The notes beneath the pieces are model-generated. The model had not been told where the DNA came from. It did no database searches and saw only the letters and a program-made list of their open reading frames with translations. From Urbifossiella limnaea (GTDB lineage: Bacteria > Planctomycetota > Planctomycetia > Gemmatales > Gemmataceae): a DNA stretch of 64,000 bases. The number at the start of each line of letters is the position of its first letter. Within the stretch, counting starts at the first letter, position 1. The position numbers and the translations under genes were made by a program. Below, piece after piece: positions 1 through 8,944 of the stretch. Where the stretch lies: positions 6,060,322 to 6,124,321 of the forward strand of contig NZ_CP036273.1 in NCBI RefSeq assembly GCF_007747215.1, given 5' to 3'.

Positions 1-1490
1 GCACGTTCTCGGCGTCGGGCTCGTCGGCATTCCGGACGCTGCTGCGCACCCGCGCCCCGAACGGCTCCACCGCCTGGGGCGGCAGCGTCGCCTTCGACGC
101 CAACACGAACTGGTACTTCGGCACGAGCGCCGCCGGCATCGGCCGCACCCAGACCGACTTCTACTCCGTCGCCGTCCACGAGATCGGCCACGTCCTCGGC
201 GTCGGCACGTCGTCGCGCTGGACGGCGCAGATCAGCGGCGGCACCTTCGTCGGCCCGAACGCCGTCGCGGTGTACGGCGGGCCGGTGCCGCTGGCGTCGG
301 GCGGCGCCCACTGGCGCGACGGCGTCACCGTGAACGGCCAGCCTGCGAGCCTCGACCCGACCACGACCACCGGCACCCGCATCCCGTTCTCGGCGCTCGA
401 CTTCGCGGCGCTCGAAGACATCGGCTGGACGGTCGGCGACGGCACCACGACCACCCCGGTGACGACGCAAGCGACGACCCGCCCGTGGGCCGGCACCTGG
501 ACCTCGCTCGCCGGCCGCGACGTGGTCGTCCTCAGCGGCGTGACCGCCGGCACCGCCCGCGCCTTCGTGGCGAACGCGGCCGGCACCCTCACCGCGGTCG
601 GGCCGACGATCACGCCGTTCGTGGGCGGCTCGGTGGTGCGTGCCACGGTCGGCGACTTCAACGGCGACGGCACCGCCGACCTGGCGTTCGCCACCGGGCC
701 GGGTTCGACCGCGGCGGTGCGGATCCTGAACGGCCGGACCGGCGCCGACCTGGGCGGCCTGACGACGGTGCTGGACGGCTTCGGCGGCGGCGTGTACGTC
801 GCGGCCGGCGACCTGGACGGCGACGGCCGCGACGAGCTGGCCGTGTCCGCGGACGCCGGCGGCGGCACCCGCGTCACCGTTTTCCGCGTGGCGCGCACGC
901 TCACCGCGGCGGCCGACTTCATCGCGCTGGACGACCCGAACTTCCGCGGCGGCAGCCGGGTGGCGGTCGGCGACGTGAACCGCGACGGCACGGCCGACCT
1001 GGTGGTGGGGGCCGGCATCGGCGGCGGCCCGCGGGTGGCGGTGTACGCGGGCAAGTCGGTTCTGTCTGGCTCGCCGTCGCGGCTGATCCCCGACTTCTTC
1101 GCGCTCGACTCGTCGCTGCGGAGCGGCGTGTTCATCACGGCCGCGGACCTGGACGCGGACGGCTACGCGGACCTGGCCTACGGCACCGGCGACACCGGCG
1201 GCCCGCGGTTACGGATCGTGTCGGGGGCGGTACTGGTGGCGAACCCGGGCGTACGGGCCGACCAGTTGCCGGCGGTGGCCGACTTCTTCGCGTTCGACGA
1301 GACCGACCGGAGCGGCCTGCGGGTGGCCGCCCGCGACCTGACCGGCGACGGCCGCGCCGAGCTAGTGGTGGCGAGCGGCGCGAAGGCAGCGGCGCGGGTG
1401 CGGGTGCTGTCGCTCGCGGGCCTGGCGACGGCGCCGACGTTCGACCCGTTCAACGGCGTGGCGGCGCTGGACGGCGTGTACGTGGGCTGA
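1..1490 (+). CDS. Secreted metalloprotease-like protein with FG-GAP repeats (5' end outside window)
   Basis: The reading frame is already open at base 3, so the start lies upstream. A zinc-protease motif HEIGHVLGVG is encoded at 177-206. In matrixin-like peptidases (HExxHxxGxxH) a third histidine would follow, but here threonine is found. A later histidine in GGAHW (about 300-315) could replace it. The segment ending LDFAALEDIGW (about 397-427) resembles the end of matrixin-like catalytic domains. Five Asp-rich FG-GAP/VCBS-type repeats follow (near 649, 802, 967, 1141 and 1330), each of the type GDxNxDGxADL, expected to form a calcium-binding beta-propeller. The product is probably secreted. 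Substrate unknown. Catalytic activity is uncertain because of the unusual third ligand. Confidence 0.75.
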   Translation, partial: TFSASGSSAFRTLLRTRAPNGSTAWGGSVAFDANTNWYFGTSAAGIGRTQTDFYSVAVHEIGHVLGVGTSSRWTAQISGGTFVGPNAVAVYGGPVPLASGGAHWRDGVTVNGQPASLDPTTTTGTRIPFSALDFAALEDIGWTVGDGTTTTPVTTQATTRPWAGTWTSLAGRDVVVLSGVTAGTARAFVANAAGTLTAVGPTITPFVGGSVVRATVGDFNGDGTADLAFATGPGSTAAVRILNGRTGADLGGLTTVLDGFGGGVYVAAGDLDGDGRDELAVSADAGGGTRVTVFRVARTLTAAADFIALDDPNFRGGSRVAVGDVNRDGTADLVVGAGIGGGPRVAVYAGKSVLSGSPSRLIPDFFALDSSLRSGVFITAADLDADGYADLAYGTGDTGGPRLRIVSGAVLVANPGVRADQLPAVADFFAFDETDRSGLRVAARDLTGDGRAELVVASGAKAAARVRVLSLAGLATAPTFDPFNGVAALDGVYVG

Positions 1491-1563
1491 GGCCCGCGTC
1501 GTATCATGGCCGCAGGAGGTGGCCTGTGCCCGCTCACGACCGGACCGACACCGACACATTCGC

Positions 1564-1941
1564 ATGACCCGGGTCGCCGTCGTCCGCCGGTGGGTGCTCG
1601 GGCTGGCGTTCGTCGCCGCCGGGGTCAACCACTTCGTTCAGCCCGACTTCTACACCCGAATCATGCCGCCGTGGCTGCCGTGGCACGCGGAACTCGTGCT
1701 CCTCAGCGGCGTCGCCGAGGTCGCGCTCGGGTTGCTGGCGCTGCCGTCCCGCACCGCACCCGCCGCCGGGTGGGGGCTCGTCGCGCTCCTCGTCGCCGTC
1801 TTCCCGGCGAACGTCCACATGGCGCTGCACCCGGAGCTGTTCCCCGAGATTCCGGCGTGGGTGCTGCTGGCGCGGCTGCCGTTCCAGGGCGTGTTTATGT
1901 GGTGGGCGTACCGCTGGACGCGCCCCGCGGGGGGCACCTGA
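1564..1941 (+). CDS. DoxX-like small membrane protein
   Basis: This 125-residue protein has about four hydrophobic segments: an N-terminal one with the motif GLAFVAAGVNHF, then LVLLSGVAEVALGLLAL, then a Trp/Ala/Val-rich segment, and a C-terminal FQGVFMWW. The AGxxHF near the N-terminus and the GxxEVALG in helix 2 match the DoxX/DoxX-like membrane family, whose biochemical role is poorly defined. I chose ATG 1564 because translation from the earlier in-frame ATG at 1519 adds a polar segment in front of helix 1. Its TGA overlaps the ATG of the next gene by one base (TGATG at 1939-1943), which suggests translational coupling to the glycosyltransferase. Confidence 0.75.
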   Translation: MTRVAVVRRWVLGLAFVAAGVNHFVQPDFYTRIMPPWLPWHAELVLLSGVAEVALGLLALPSRTAPAAGWGLVALLVAVFPANVHMALHPELFPEIPAWVLLARLPFQGVFMWWAYRWTRPAGGT

Positions 1942-2906
1942 TGCGCGTGTCCGTCGCGCTCTGTACGTACAACGGCGAGCGGTTCCTACCGGCGCAGCTC
2001 GCCAGCATCCGCGGCCAGGACCGTCTGCCGGACGAACTCGTCGCCTGCGACGATGGCTCGACCGACCGCACCGTCGAGCTGCTGCGGGCGTTCGCGGCCG
2101 AGTCGCCGTTCCGCGTCCGCGTGGAGGTGAACCCGACGCGGCTCGGCTCGTCGGACAACTTCGCCCGTGCCGTGTCGCACTGCACCGGAAGCCTGATCGC
2201 GCTGTGCGACCAGGACGACGTGTGGCACCCCGACAAGCTCGCCACGCAGGAGGCGGCGCTGGCCGCGGACCCGGGGGCGAACTTCGCCTTCTCCGACGCC
2301 GACGTGGTGGACGAACACGGGGAGCCGCTCGGCTACACGCTGTGGCGGTCGATCGGCTTCGGGCGGCGCGAGCAGAAGCAGTTCGCGGCCGGCGAGGGGT
2401 TCGAGTGCCTGCTGCGCCGCTACCGCGTCACCGGGGCGACGCTGATGGTCCGCGCGGCGCTGCGCGAGCTGCTGCTGCCCGTGCCGCGGGGCTGGGTCCA
2501 CGACGCCTGGTTCGCGTTGGTTCTGTCGGCCGTCGGGCGCGGCATCCCGGTCGCGGAACCGCTCGTCCATTACCGCCGGCACGGGGGCCAGCAGGTCGGC
2601 GCGACGCTGCGGTCGGTCGGGGAGGAGTTCGACGCGGCGAGGCGGCTGACGGCCAACGGCTGCGACGCCGTCGCCGACCGGTACGCGGCGGCGCTGGCGC
2701 GGCTGGAAAAGTTGCCGGGGGTGTCGGCGGAGCGGCTGGAGTTGCTGGCGGGGAAGGTGGCGTTCCACCGCAAGCGGGCGTGGCTGCGGCGGCGGGCGTG
2801 GCTGCCGGCGCGGCTGCCGGGGGTGGTCGGGGAATTGCTGCGCGGGAACTACGGCCGCTACGCCCGCGGCGTGCTCGCCGCGGGGCAGGACGTGTTACTC
2901 CGCTGA
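1941..2906 (+). CDS. Glycosyltransferase family 2 (rhamnosyltransferase-like)
   Basis: The 321-residue protein begins directly with the GT-A nucleotide-sugar fold: SVALCTYNGERFLPAQL at residues 4-20, then DDGSTDRT, then LCDQDDVWHPDKL. Such DQDDVW motifs are typical of bacterial GT2 enzymes that transfer rhamnose or related sugars to cell-surface glycans. No membrane helix is seen, so it is probably cytoplasmic or peripheral. The C-terminal third is rich in Arg, Ala and Leu. The start overlaps the stop of the DoxX-like gene, and the end overlaps the convergent DUF6580 gene by 12 bases. The donor and acceptor cannot be read from the sequence. Confidence 0.88.
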   Translation: MRVSVALCTYNGERFLPAQLASIRGQDRLPDELVACDDGSTDRTVELLRAFAAESPFRVRVEVNPTRLGSSDNFARAVSHCTGSLIALCDQDDVWHPDKLATQEAALAADPGANFAFSDADVVDEHGEPLGYTLWRSIGFGRREQKQFAAGEGFECLLRRYRVTGATLMVRAALRELLLPVPRGWVHDAWFALVLSAVGRGIPVAEPLVHYRRHGGQQVGATLRSVGEEFDAARRLTANGCDAVADRYAAALARLEKLPGVSAERLELLAGKVAFHRKRAWLRRRAWLPARLPGVVGELLRGNYGRYARGVLAAGQDVLLR

Positions 2907-3524
2907 GTCGCGCACCGGCAGCGCCTCGCGGACCAGGTGCGGGGCGAGCTTCTCGGCCAGCGCCAGCCCGCCGAATAGCACGCCGCAGTAGAACAGGTCG
3001 CCGACCAGCGCCGTGCGGTAAAACGGCACCGCGGCGGCGTAGCACTCGACAAGGCCGTCCCACGTCGGGGCGTACATCGCCAGCGGGCCGCCGTACAGCG
3101 ACTCGCTCCACACGAACAGGTTCGTCACGCCGAAGAACAGCAGCGACCCGCCGACCGTCGCCAGCGTCACCGAGCCGACGCCGATGCGGCCGCGCAGCAG
3201 GAAGCCGAAGCCGGCCACGGCCGCGACCGTCAGGTAAATGATCGCCGTCCAGTGGTAGAAGCCGGTGCCGCCGGCGATCCAGCCGTCCAACACGCCGAGC
3301 TGCGTGCCGACGTGTAGGGCGGCGTCGCTGAGGAACATGGCCGCGACCGGCACCGCCAGCCCGAGCCACCACGGGCGGAGGGTGGCGGCGGCGAACAGGG
3401 CCAGCGCCGTCACCGGGGCGAAGTTCGGCGGGTGCGGCGCGAGGCGCGCCAGCCCCGCCAGAACCACGACCCCGGCCATCACCCCCACGCGGTAACCTGT
3501 CATCGGCGTCCCCGAAGCGAACAC
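2895..3524 (-). CDS. DUF6580 family membrane protein
   Basis: About 209 residues with five or six hydrophobic segments. The early motif HPPNFAPVTALALFAA, followed by WWLGLAVPVAAMFLSDAAL, is the signature I associate with DUF6580, a family of small integral membrane proteins with no assigned function and some resemblance to ECF-type substrate-binding components. A second ATG seven codons in (3503) is an equally plausible start. The 3' end overlaps the glycosyltransferase on the other strand by 12 bases. The upstream side (3525-3614) is a short divergent intergenic region shared with the radical SAM gene. Confidence 0.75.
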   Translation of the reverse strand: MFASGTPMTGYRVGVMAGVVVLAGLARLAPHPPNFAPVTALALFAAATLRPWWLGLAVPVAAMFLSDAALHVGTQLGVLDGWIAGGTGFYHWTAIIYLTVAAVAGFGFLLRGRIGVGSVTLATVGGSLLFFGVTNLFVWSESLYGGPLAMYAPTWDGLVECYAAAVPFYRTALVGDLFYCGVLFGGLALAEKLAPHLVREALPVRDSAE

Positions 3525-3614
3525 GAACGGTCGCGGCGCAGCCTCGCCTACTATTCATACCGTCGGCGGGCCGCTACGGTAACCCCGCCCGCCGCACCCG
3601 AAGGACTCGCACCC

Positions 3615-5432
3615 ATGTTGAACACCAAACTCCGCGACGCCGTACTCGGCGTCCTGCCGCGCGTCCTCAAGCCCGGCCAGTACATCGGCGGCGAGTTCAA
3701 CAGCGTCGTCAAGGACCACCGCCAGGTCCGCGGCACCCTTTGCCTGTCGTTCGCCGACGCCTACGAACTCGGCATGAGCCACCACGGGCTCCAGGTGCTG
3801 TACTCCATCATGAACCGCGACCCGCAGTGGGCCTGCGAGCGGGTCTTCACCCCGTGGCCCGACTTCGTCGCGCAGCTGAAGAAGCACGGCCTGCCGCTGT
3901 ACAGCCTCGAAACGTTCACGCCGCTGAGCGAGTTCGACGTGCTCGGCTTCAGCCTCCAGTACGAGGTCTGCTACACGAACATCCTGGGCATGCTCGACCT
4001 CGGCGGCGTGCCGCTGATGGCGGACGAACGCACACTCGACGACCCGCTGGTGATCTGCGGCGGCCCCGGGGCGCAGAACCCGGAGGTGCTGGCGCCGTTC
4101 GTGGACGTGTTCATCGTCGGCGACGGCGAGGAGAGCCTGCCGTGGCTGATGGACAAGTGGATGTCGCTGAAGGAGCGCGGCGGGCAGAGCCGGCACGACA
4201 TGATCGGCGAGCTGGTCGCCAGCGTGGCCGACGGCGGGTGGGCGCCGTGGGCGTACGCGCCGGCGTTCTACTCGCCCGAGTACAAGGCCGACGGCACGCT
4301 GGCCCGCCTCGCCCGCACCCGGTCCGACGTGCCGGCGCAAATCACCGCCTGCACCATCCGGCAAGACTTCGACGACATCCCGCTGCCGACGAAGCCGATC
4401 GTGTCGAACATCGCCACCACGCACGACCGCATCGCCATCGAGATCATGCGCGGCTGCCCGTGGCAGTGCCGGTTCTGCCAGAGCACCGTCATCAAGCGGC
4501 CGCTGCGCGTGCGAAGCGTGGACTGCATCGTGAACGCGGCGCTGGAGAGCTACCGGAACACGGGGTACAACGAGATCAGCCTGCTGTCGCTGAGTTCGAG
4601 CGACTACCCGCACTTCGAGGAACTGGTGACGCGGATGCACGAGGTGTTCCACCCGCTCGGGGTGAACGTGAGCGTGCCGAGCCTCCGCGTCAACCACCAG
4701 TGGCGCAGCCTGCCCAAACTCATCAAAGGCATCCGCACCCAGGGGCTGACGCTCGCCCCCGAGGTGGCGCGCGACGACATGCGCGACCAGATCCGCAAGC
4801 CGATCGACAACGCGGACCTGTTCGAGGGCTGCCGCGAGGCGTTCAAGCTCGGCTTCCGGCGGGTGAAGCTGTACTTCCTGTGCGGCCTGCCGGGCGAGCG
4901 GCCAGCGGATCTGGACGGCATCGTGGACCTGAGCGAGCAGATCAGCGACATCGGCCGGCAGGTGACGGGGCGGCACACGGACGTGGTGGCGAGCGTGTCG
5001 AACTTCGTGCCGAAGCCGCACACGCCGTACCAGTGGAACGGCATCCAGACGCGCGAGTACTTCCGCTGGGCGGGCGACTACATGCACCGCCGGAAGCGGC
5101 TCAAGAGCGTGAAGCTGAAGCAGCACAACATCGAGCGGAGCCTGTTGGAGGGCTTGCTGACGCGCGGCGACCGCCGCACGGCGCCGGTGCTGCTGGAGGC
5201 GTACCGCCGCGGCGCCGGCCTGGACGCGTGGGACGAGTGCTTCAAGCCGGGCCTGTGGTGGAAGGTGGTGGAGGACTTGGGGGTGGACTTCGCGTGGTAC
5301 GCACAGCGCCAGCGGCCGACGGACGAGGTACTGCCGTGGGACGTGATCAACGTGAAGAAGGGCCGGGCGTACCTGGAGAAGGAGCAGGCGCGGAGCGTGG
5401 TGCAGCTGGGGGTGATGGCCGAGGCGACGTGA
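3615..5432 (+). CDS. B12-binding-type radical SAM protein (TIGR03960-like)
   Basis: A 605-residue protein whose [4Fe-4S]/SAM motif CPWQCRFC has cysteines at residues 281, 285 and 288. The N-terminal part contains LCLSFADAYELGMSHHG and a cobalamin-domain-like segment ending ICGGPGAQNPEVLAPF and FIVGDGEESLPWL. This arrangement matches the TIGR03960 family of uncharacterised radical SAM proteins. In many bacteria this family is fused to, or next to, a DUF2344/TIGR03936 domain connected with tRNA modification. That part is absent here: the frame stops at 5432 and the next gene is unrelated. I chose ATG 3615 (MLNTKLRD) because upstream in-frame sequence is low-complexity. Reaction unknown. Confidence 0.88.
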   Translation: MLNTKLRDAVLGVLPRVLKPGQYIGGEFNSVVKDHRQVRGTLCLSFADAYELGMSHHGLQVLYSIMNRDPQWACERVFTPWPDFVAQLKKHGLPLYSLETFTPLSEFDVLGFSLQYEVCYTNILGMLDLGGVPLMADERTLDDPLVICGGPGAQNPEVLAPFVDVFIVGDGEESLPWLMDKWMSLKERGGQSRHDMIGELVASVADGGWAPWAYAPAFYSPEYKADGTLARLARTRSDVPAQITACTIRQDFDDIPLPTKPIVSNIATTHDRIAIEIMRGCPWQCRFCQSTVIKRPLRVRSVDCIVNAALESYRNTGYNEISLLSLSSSDYPHFEELVTRMHEVFHPLGVNVSVPSLRVNHQWRSLPKLIKGIRTQGLTLAPEVARDDMRDQIRKPIDNADLFEGCREAFKLGFRRVKLYFLCGLPGERPADLDGIVDLSEQISDIGRQVTGRHTDVVASVSNFVPKPHTPYQWNGIQTREYFRWAGDYMHRRKRLKSVKLKQHNIERSLLEGLLTRGDRRTAPVLLEAYRRGAGLDAWDECFKPGLWWKVVEDLGVDFAWYAQRQRPTDEVLPWDVINVKKGRAYLEKEQARSVVQLGVMAEAT

Positions 5433-5439
5433 GGGACCG

Positions 5440-6366
5440 ATGACCGACGAACCGGCCCTGCTCGCCGCCATCGCCGACCGCCCGGCCGACGATACCCCGC
5501 GGCTCGTATACGCCGACTGGCTCGACGACCACGGCGACTCGGACCGGGCCGAATTCATCCGCCTCAACGTCGAGATCGACCGGACGGCGGTTCTCGCCTG
5601 GCGGTACGGTGAACTCCGCACCCGCCTCCGGGCTCTGCGCCCGCGGATCGATGCCCCCTGGGCGAATCGGCTCGGCTACCAGCCGCGGCACCGCCCGCTG
5701 TTTGCCGCACTGCCCGAGTCCCGTGCCGACCGCTGGCGCCTGATCGAGGACTTCATCGAGGTCTGGCACCGACCGCTCGCCGACGCCGACGGTCACCCGG
5801 AAGCGGAGTTGCGTGCGGCCGAGGAGCGATTAGGGTTCAAACTCCCGGCGGCGCTGCGCGAGTGGCACGCCCTGTCGGGGCGGCGACACGACGTTTGGTC
5901 CCTTCAGGACCGTCTGAACTTCCCGAGCCGCACGGTCGTCACAGCGGGCGGCGAATTCCTCGTCGTCCGCACCGAGAACCAGAGCTGCGAGACGTGGGGC
6001 GTTCTGCTCGACGACATTCGCGCGGACGACCCGCCAGTCTGGGAGCTTGAGGCGGGCGTGATGGCGAGCCCGACGGTGAGCGCGTTCGCCTGCGTTGCTC
6101 TGCTCATGGAAGCGATTTGGTGCGGCACCGCATCCGCTTACGGTGAGGTGCCCGAAGACGTGATGTGGCGGTTGGAACACTCTGGGCTCAGCCGTGCCGA
6201 TCTCCCCGAGCGCTACTGGGTCGGTAGTCCCGTCCGGTTCTACGAGGGAACCGACCTCATCGTCGGCACGCATGACGGGTCGTGGGTTTATGCCGCGGCC
6301 CGTAGCCAAAAGGCACTTCAACAGCTCGACCCCGAGATCCTCCGGTGGCTGGAAGTTCAACCGTAA
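5440..6366 (+). CDS. TIGR02996 leader plus SMI1/KNR4 domain protein
   Basis: 308 residues. The first about 45 residues (MTDEPALLAAIADRPADDTP, then RLVYADWLDDHGD, then RAEFIRLNVEID) are the TIGR02996 domain, which is greatly expanded in Gemmata-type planctomycetes and usually leads repeat or variable domains. From about residue 125, EERLGFKLPAALREWHALSG begins a SMI1/KNR4-like domain, continuing to about residue 210 (FLVVRTENQSCETWGVLLDD). In other bacteria SMI1/KNR4 proteins are often immunity proteins of polymorphic toxin systems. No toxin gene is adjacent here, so that role is only a possibility. It starts 7 bases after the radical SAM stop. Confidence 0.82.
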   Translation: MTDEPALLAAIADRPADDTPRLVYADWLDDHGDSDRAEFIRLNVEIDRTAVLAWRYGELRTRLRALRPRIDAPWANRLGYQPRHRPLFAALPESRADRWRLIEDFIEVWHRPLADADGHPEAELRAAEERLGFKLPAALREWHALSGRRHDVWSLQDRLNFPSRTVVTAGGEFLVVRTENQSCETWGVLLDDIRADDPPVWELEAGVMASPTVSAFACVALLMEAIWCGTASAYGEVPEDVMWRLEHSGLSRADLPERYWVGSPVRFYEGTDLIVGTHDGSWVYAAARSQKALQQLDPEILRWLEVQP

Positions 6367-6425
6367 TCGCTCGGCGGCGTGCGACCGGTTGCCCTGCGGT
6401 ACACTACCACCAGGAGGCCCGCCCC

Positions 6426-7160
6426 ATGCCGCTGCGCGACCACTTCCACCCACCACTCGACGACCGCCGCTCGTGGGACGAACTCCACGGCATGTGGCCG
6501 GGAACGATCGTCCGGCTCCTCCGCCCGCGACTGCCCGAGGGTTACATCGTCGGGCCGAACGTGCATCTCGGGTCGCTGGTCGAAATCGACGTGGGGACGT
6601 TCGAGGACGACGAACTCCTTTTGGAAGCACCGGGCGCAGGAAACGGCGGCGTGGCGACGGCCGCGTGGGCGCCGCCCGCGCCGTCCGTCGCGGTCACCGT
6701 CGAGCCTCCGGGCGACACCTACGAGGTCCGCGTCTACGACCTCCGCCGCGCCCGCCAGCTCGTCGCCGCCGTCGAGATCGTCAGCCCGTCGAACAAGGAC
6801 CGCCCGGCTACCCGGGACAAGATCGTGAGCAAGTGCGCGGCGATGATGGGGGCCGGCGTTTCGGTCAGCATCGTGGACGTGGTCACGGACCGAAACGCGA
6901 ACCTGTACGCCGAGTTGATGGCGCGCCTCGGCGCCGACCCGGCGCTCGGTGCCAACCCGCCGGGGATTTACGCGGCGACCTGCCGCCTCCACCTGTCGCC
7001 GTCGGGCCAGCAGCGCACCCGGCTCCGCACGTGGTATCACCCGCTCGCGGTCGGGAAGCCGCTGCCGACGCTGCCGCTGTGGCTGTCCGAGCGGCTCGTC
7101 CTGCCGCTCGACCTGGAAGCCAGCTACGAGACGGCGTGCGCCGACCTCGGCATCGCGTGA
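6426..7160 (+). CDS. DUF4058 family protein
   Basis: A 244-residue protein beginning MPLRDHFHPPLDDRRSWDEL, the typical DUF4058 opening. It continues with VEIVSPSNKDRPATRDK, a conserved block reminiscent of PD-(D/E)XK-like Uma2 proteins. DUF4058 is found mainly in planctomycetes and cyanobacteria and has no established function. A strong ribosome-binding site AGGAGG at 6412-6417, eight bases before ATG 6426, fixes the start. I see no signal peptide or membrane segment, so it is probably cytoplasmic. It lies between a SMI1-type gene and a TerB-like gene in the same orientation, but with its own gap on each side. Confidence 0.85.
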   Translation: MPLRDHFHPPLDDRRSWDELHGMWPGTIVRLLRPRLPEGYIVGPNVHLGSLVEIDVGTFEDDELLLEAPGAGNGGVATAAWAPPAPSVAVTVEPPGDTYEVRVYDLRRARQLVAAVEIVSPSNKDRPATRDKIVSKCAAMMGAGVSVSIVDVVTDRNANLYAELMARLGADPALGANPPGIYAATCRLHLSPSGQQRTRLRTWYHPLAVGKPLPTLPLWLSERLVLPLDLEASYETACADLGIA

Positions 7161-7236
7161 CCGCCCGGTTCGCGCGTGCGGTCCGTCCCGCGGTCGGGTA
7201 TAACGGCGGCGTTGCCCATCGCAGAGGAGCCCGCCT

Positions 7237-7677
7237 ATGGGACTGTTCGACGACGCGTTCGGCGAGAGTAAGCCGGACAAACTCAACAAGGAGGTCGCCT
7301 TCCTCGGCATCCTCATGCTCGCCGACTACAGCGACGGCACCGTCAGCGACGACGAAATGCAGGGGTTCGTCACCGCCGTGTCGCGGATGAAGATGTACCG
7401 CGACCTGACGGGCGACCAGGTCAACCGCCTCATCGACCGCGGCAACAAGGTCATCCGCCAGAAGGGGCCGGAGGAGGCGCTCAAGCTGTTCGCCCAGGCG
7501 CTCCCGGAACCGCTCCACCGGGCGGTGTTCGCCAACGCCGTCAACCAGGTGCTGGCCGACGGCGTCGTCGAGGACGAGGAGAAGGAGTTCATCCAGAACC
7601 TCCGCCGCGCCCTCGGCCTCAGCGGCGACGACGCCAACATGATCGCCAAGGTCATCATGTGGAAGAACCAAGGCTAG
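7237..7677 (+). CDS. TerB-like (tellurite-resistance-type) protein
   Basis: A 146-residue, mostly helical acidic protein. Two segments look like the TerB metal-binding helices: MLADYSDGTVSDDEMQGF near residue 27 and NQVLADGVVEDEEKEFI near residue 107, each an xADGxVxxxE-type motif. TerB-like domains occur in stress and membrane-linked ter systems, but they also stand alone with unknown roles, as here. A GAGGAG-type ribosome-binding site lies at 7223-7229. The next small gene follows after 7 bases and overlaps the transglutaminase gene, so the three probably form one transcript. Confidence 0.75.
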   Translation: MGLFDDAFGESKPDKLNKEVAFLGILMLADYSDGTVSDDEMQGFVTAVSRMKMYRDLTGDQVNRLIDRGNKVIRQKGPEEALKLFAQALPEPLHRAVFANAVNQVLADGVVEDEEKEFIQNLRRALGLSGDDANMIAKVIMWKNQG

Positions 7678-7684
7678 CGCTCCC

Positions 7685-7891
7685 ATGTCCCGGTCCACGA
7701 AGCGGCTCCTCCTCGCCGGGCTGCTCCTCCTGGGGTTCCTCGCACTCTTGAACCCGGGCTACAGCTCGGCCTCCGTCGAGGGGCCGAACGGCGTCGTGCG
7801 GTCGGAGCGGTTCACGTTCGGGCCGAGCAGCCTGTTCGTGTACACCCGGGTCGTCGCCGACGACTCCACCGTCCAGATCGAGCACCGATGA
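7685..7891 (+). CDS. Small membrane-anchored or exported protein, unknown
   Basis: Only 68 residues. Residues 7-24 (RLLLAGLLLLGFLALLNP) form a hydrophobic signal or anchor, and the rest is a short polar, beta-prone tail (FTFGPSSLFVYTRVVADD). I do not recognise the family. I accept it as a gene because it starts 7 bases after the TerB-like stop and its TGA overlaps the ATG of the next gene (ATGA at 7888-7891), a typical coupled arrangement. Confidence 0.6.
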   Translation: MSRSTKRLLLAGLLLLGFLALLNPGYSSASVEGPNGVVRSERFTFGPSSLFVYTRVVADDSTVQIEHR

Positions 7892-8934
7892 CACACTCGC
7901 TGATCGTCGCCGCGGCCGCGACACTGGCCGTCGCCGCGCAGCCGGCCGCGCCGCCGCGCTACGCCGTCGAGGCGAAGGACGCCCGCCGCGTTACCGCGGT
8001 GCTGACGTACCACGTCAGCTGCCCCGAACTGAAGGCGAAGGAGTGGTACGTCTTCGCTGCCGCTGCCCCGGAGCTGCCGGGGCAGGCGAACGTGAAGACC
8101 ACGCTGTCCCCGGCCGGCACCACCGCGAAGGACCGCAGCCCGCTGGCCCGCGGGCTCGCCACGGCGCGCGTTCCCGCGAGCACCGCCGAGCTGAAGACGA
8201 CGCTGCCGATCCGCGTCACCTACGAGGCGACGCTGCGGGCGCGCACGCTCGTCGAACTGCCGGCGGCGGCGGCGCCGCCGAAGGTGGAGCCGCTGTCGGC
8301 CGCGGAGCGGAAGCTGTACCTGGCCGAACACGGCGACATCAACTTCGCGCACGACACGTTCCAGAAGTGGCTCCGCGACGAGGGGCTGGTGCGGGCGAAG
8401 GAGGACGACATCGCCTTCGCCCGCGCCGCCTTCCTGCGCGTCCGCGACACGATGAAGTACGCCTACGCCGCCGACCTGGACCGGCGGGCGTCGGCGGTGT
8501 GCGCCGCGGGCACGTCCGACTGCGGCGGGCTGGCGGCGCTGTACGCGGCGGTGCTGCGGGCGAACGGCATCCCGGCGCGGACGCTGTACGGCCGGTGGGC
8601 CACGTCCGCGGCCCAGGACGCGAAGCTGAGCGGGGTGGCGTACTACCAGTGGCACGTGAAGGCGGAATTCTACGCGGCCGGCGTCGGCTGGGTGCCGGCC
8701 GACCCCGGCGCGGCGGTGGAGCACGACCGCACGCCGGACGGGCTCCGCTACTTCGGCACCGACGCCGGCGACTTCCTGACGCTGCACGTCGAGTCGGCGC
8801 TGGGCGTGGAGGCGGGGCCGTTCGGGGCGCAGACGATCGCCAACCTTCAGACGCCGGCGTGGTGGGTCAGCGGCGGCGGTCGGGCGGAGCCGCGGCGGGC
8901 GACCGAGGGGTGGACGGTCGAGACGGTGAGGTGA
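7888..8934 (+). CDS. Exported transglutaminase-like domain protein
   Basis: 348 residues with a cleavable-looking signal peptide (residues 1-22, SLIVAAAATLAVAAQPAA). The transglutaminase-like core is visible in order: nucleophile cysteine in GTSDCGGLAALYAAVLRANG, histidine in YYQWHVKAEFY, and aspartate in WVPADPGAAV. All three catalytic residues are present, so it may act as a papain-like peptidase or amidase on extracytoplasmic peptides. An N-terminal beta-rich region of about 150 residues precedes it, as in many bacterial transglutaminase-like proteins. It is translationally coupled to the small gene upstream. Its 3' side is followed by the long inverted repeat at 8945-9096. Confidence 0.85.
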   Translation: MTHSLIVAAAATLAVAAQPAAPPRYAVEAKDARRVTAVLTYHVSCPELKAKEWYVFAAAAPELPGQANVKTTLSPAGTTAKDRSPLARGLATARVPASTAELKTTLPIRVTYEATLRARTLVELPAAAAPPKVEPLSAAERKLYLAEHGDINFAHDTFQKWLRDEGLVRAKEDDIAFARAAFLRVRDTMKYAYAADLDRRASAVCAAGTSDCGGLAALYAAVLRANGIPARTLYGRWATSAAQDAKLSGVAYYQWHVKAEFYAAGVGWVPADPGAAVEHDRTPDGLRYFGTDAGDFLTLHVESALGVEAGPFGAQTIANLQTPAWWVSGGGRAEPRRATEGWTVETVR

Positions 8935-8944
8935 CAGCCGGATG

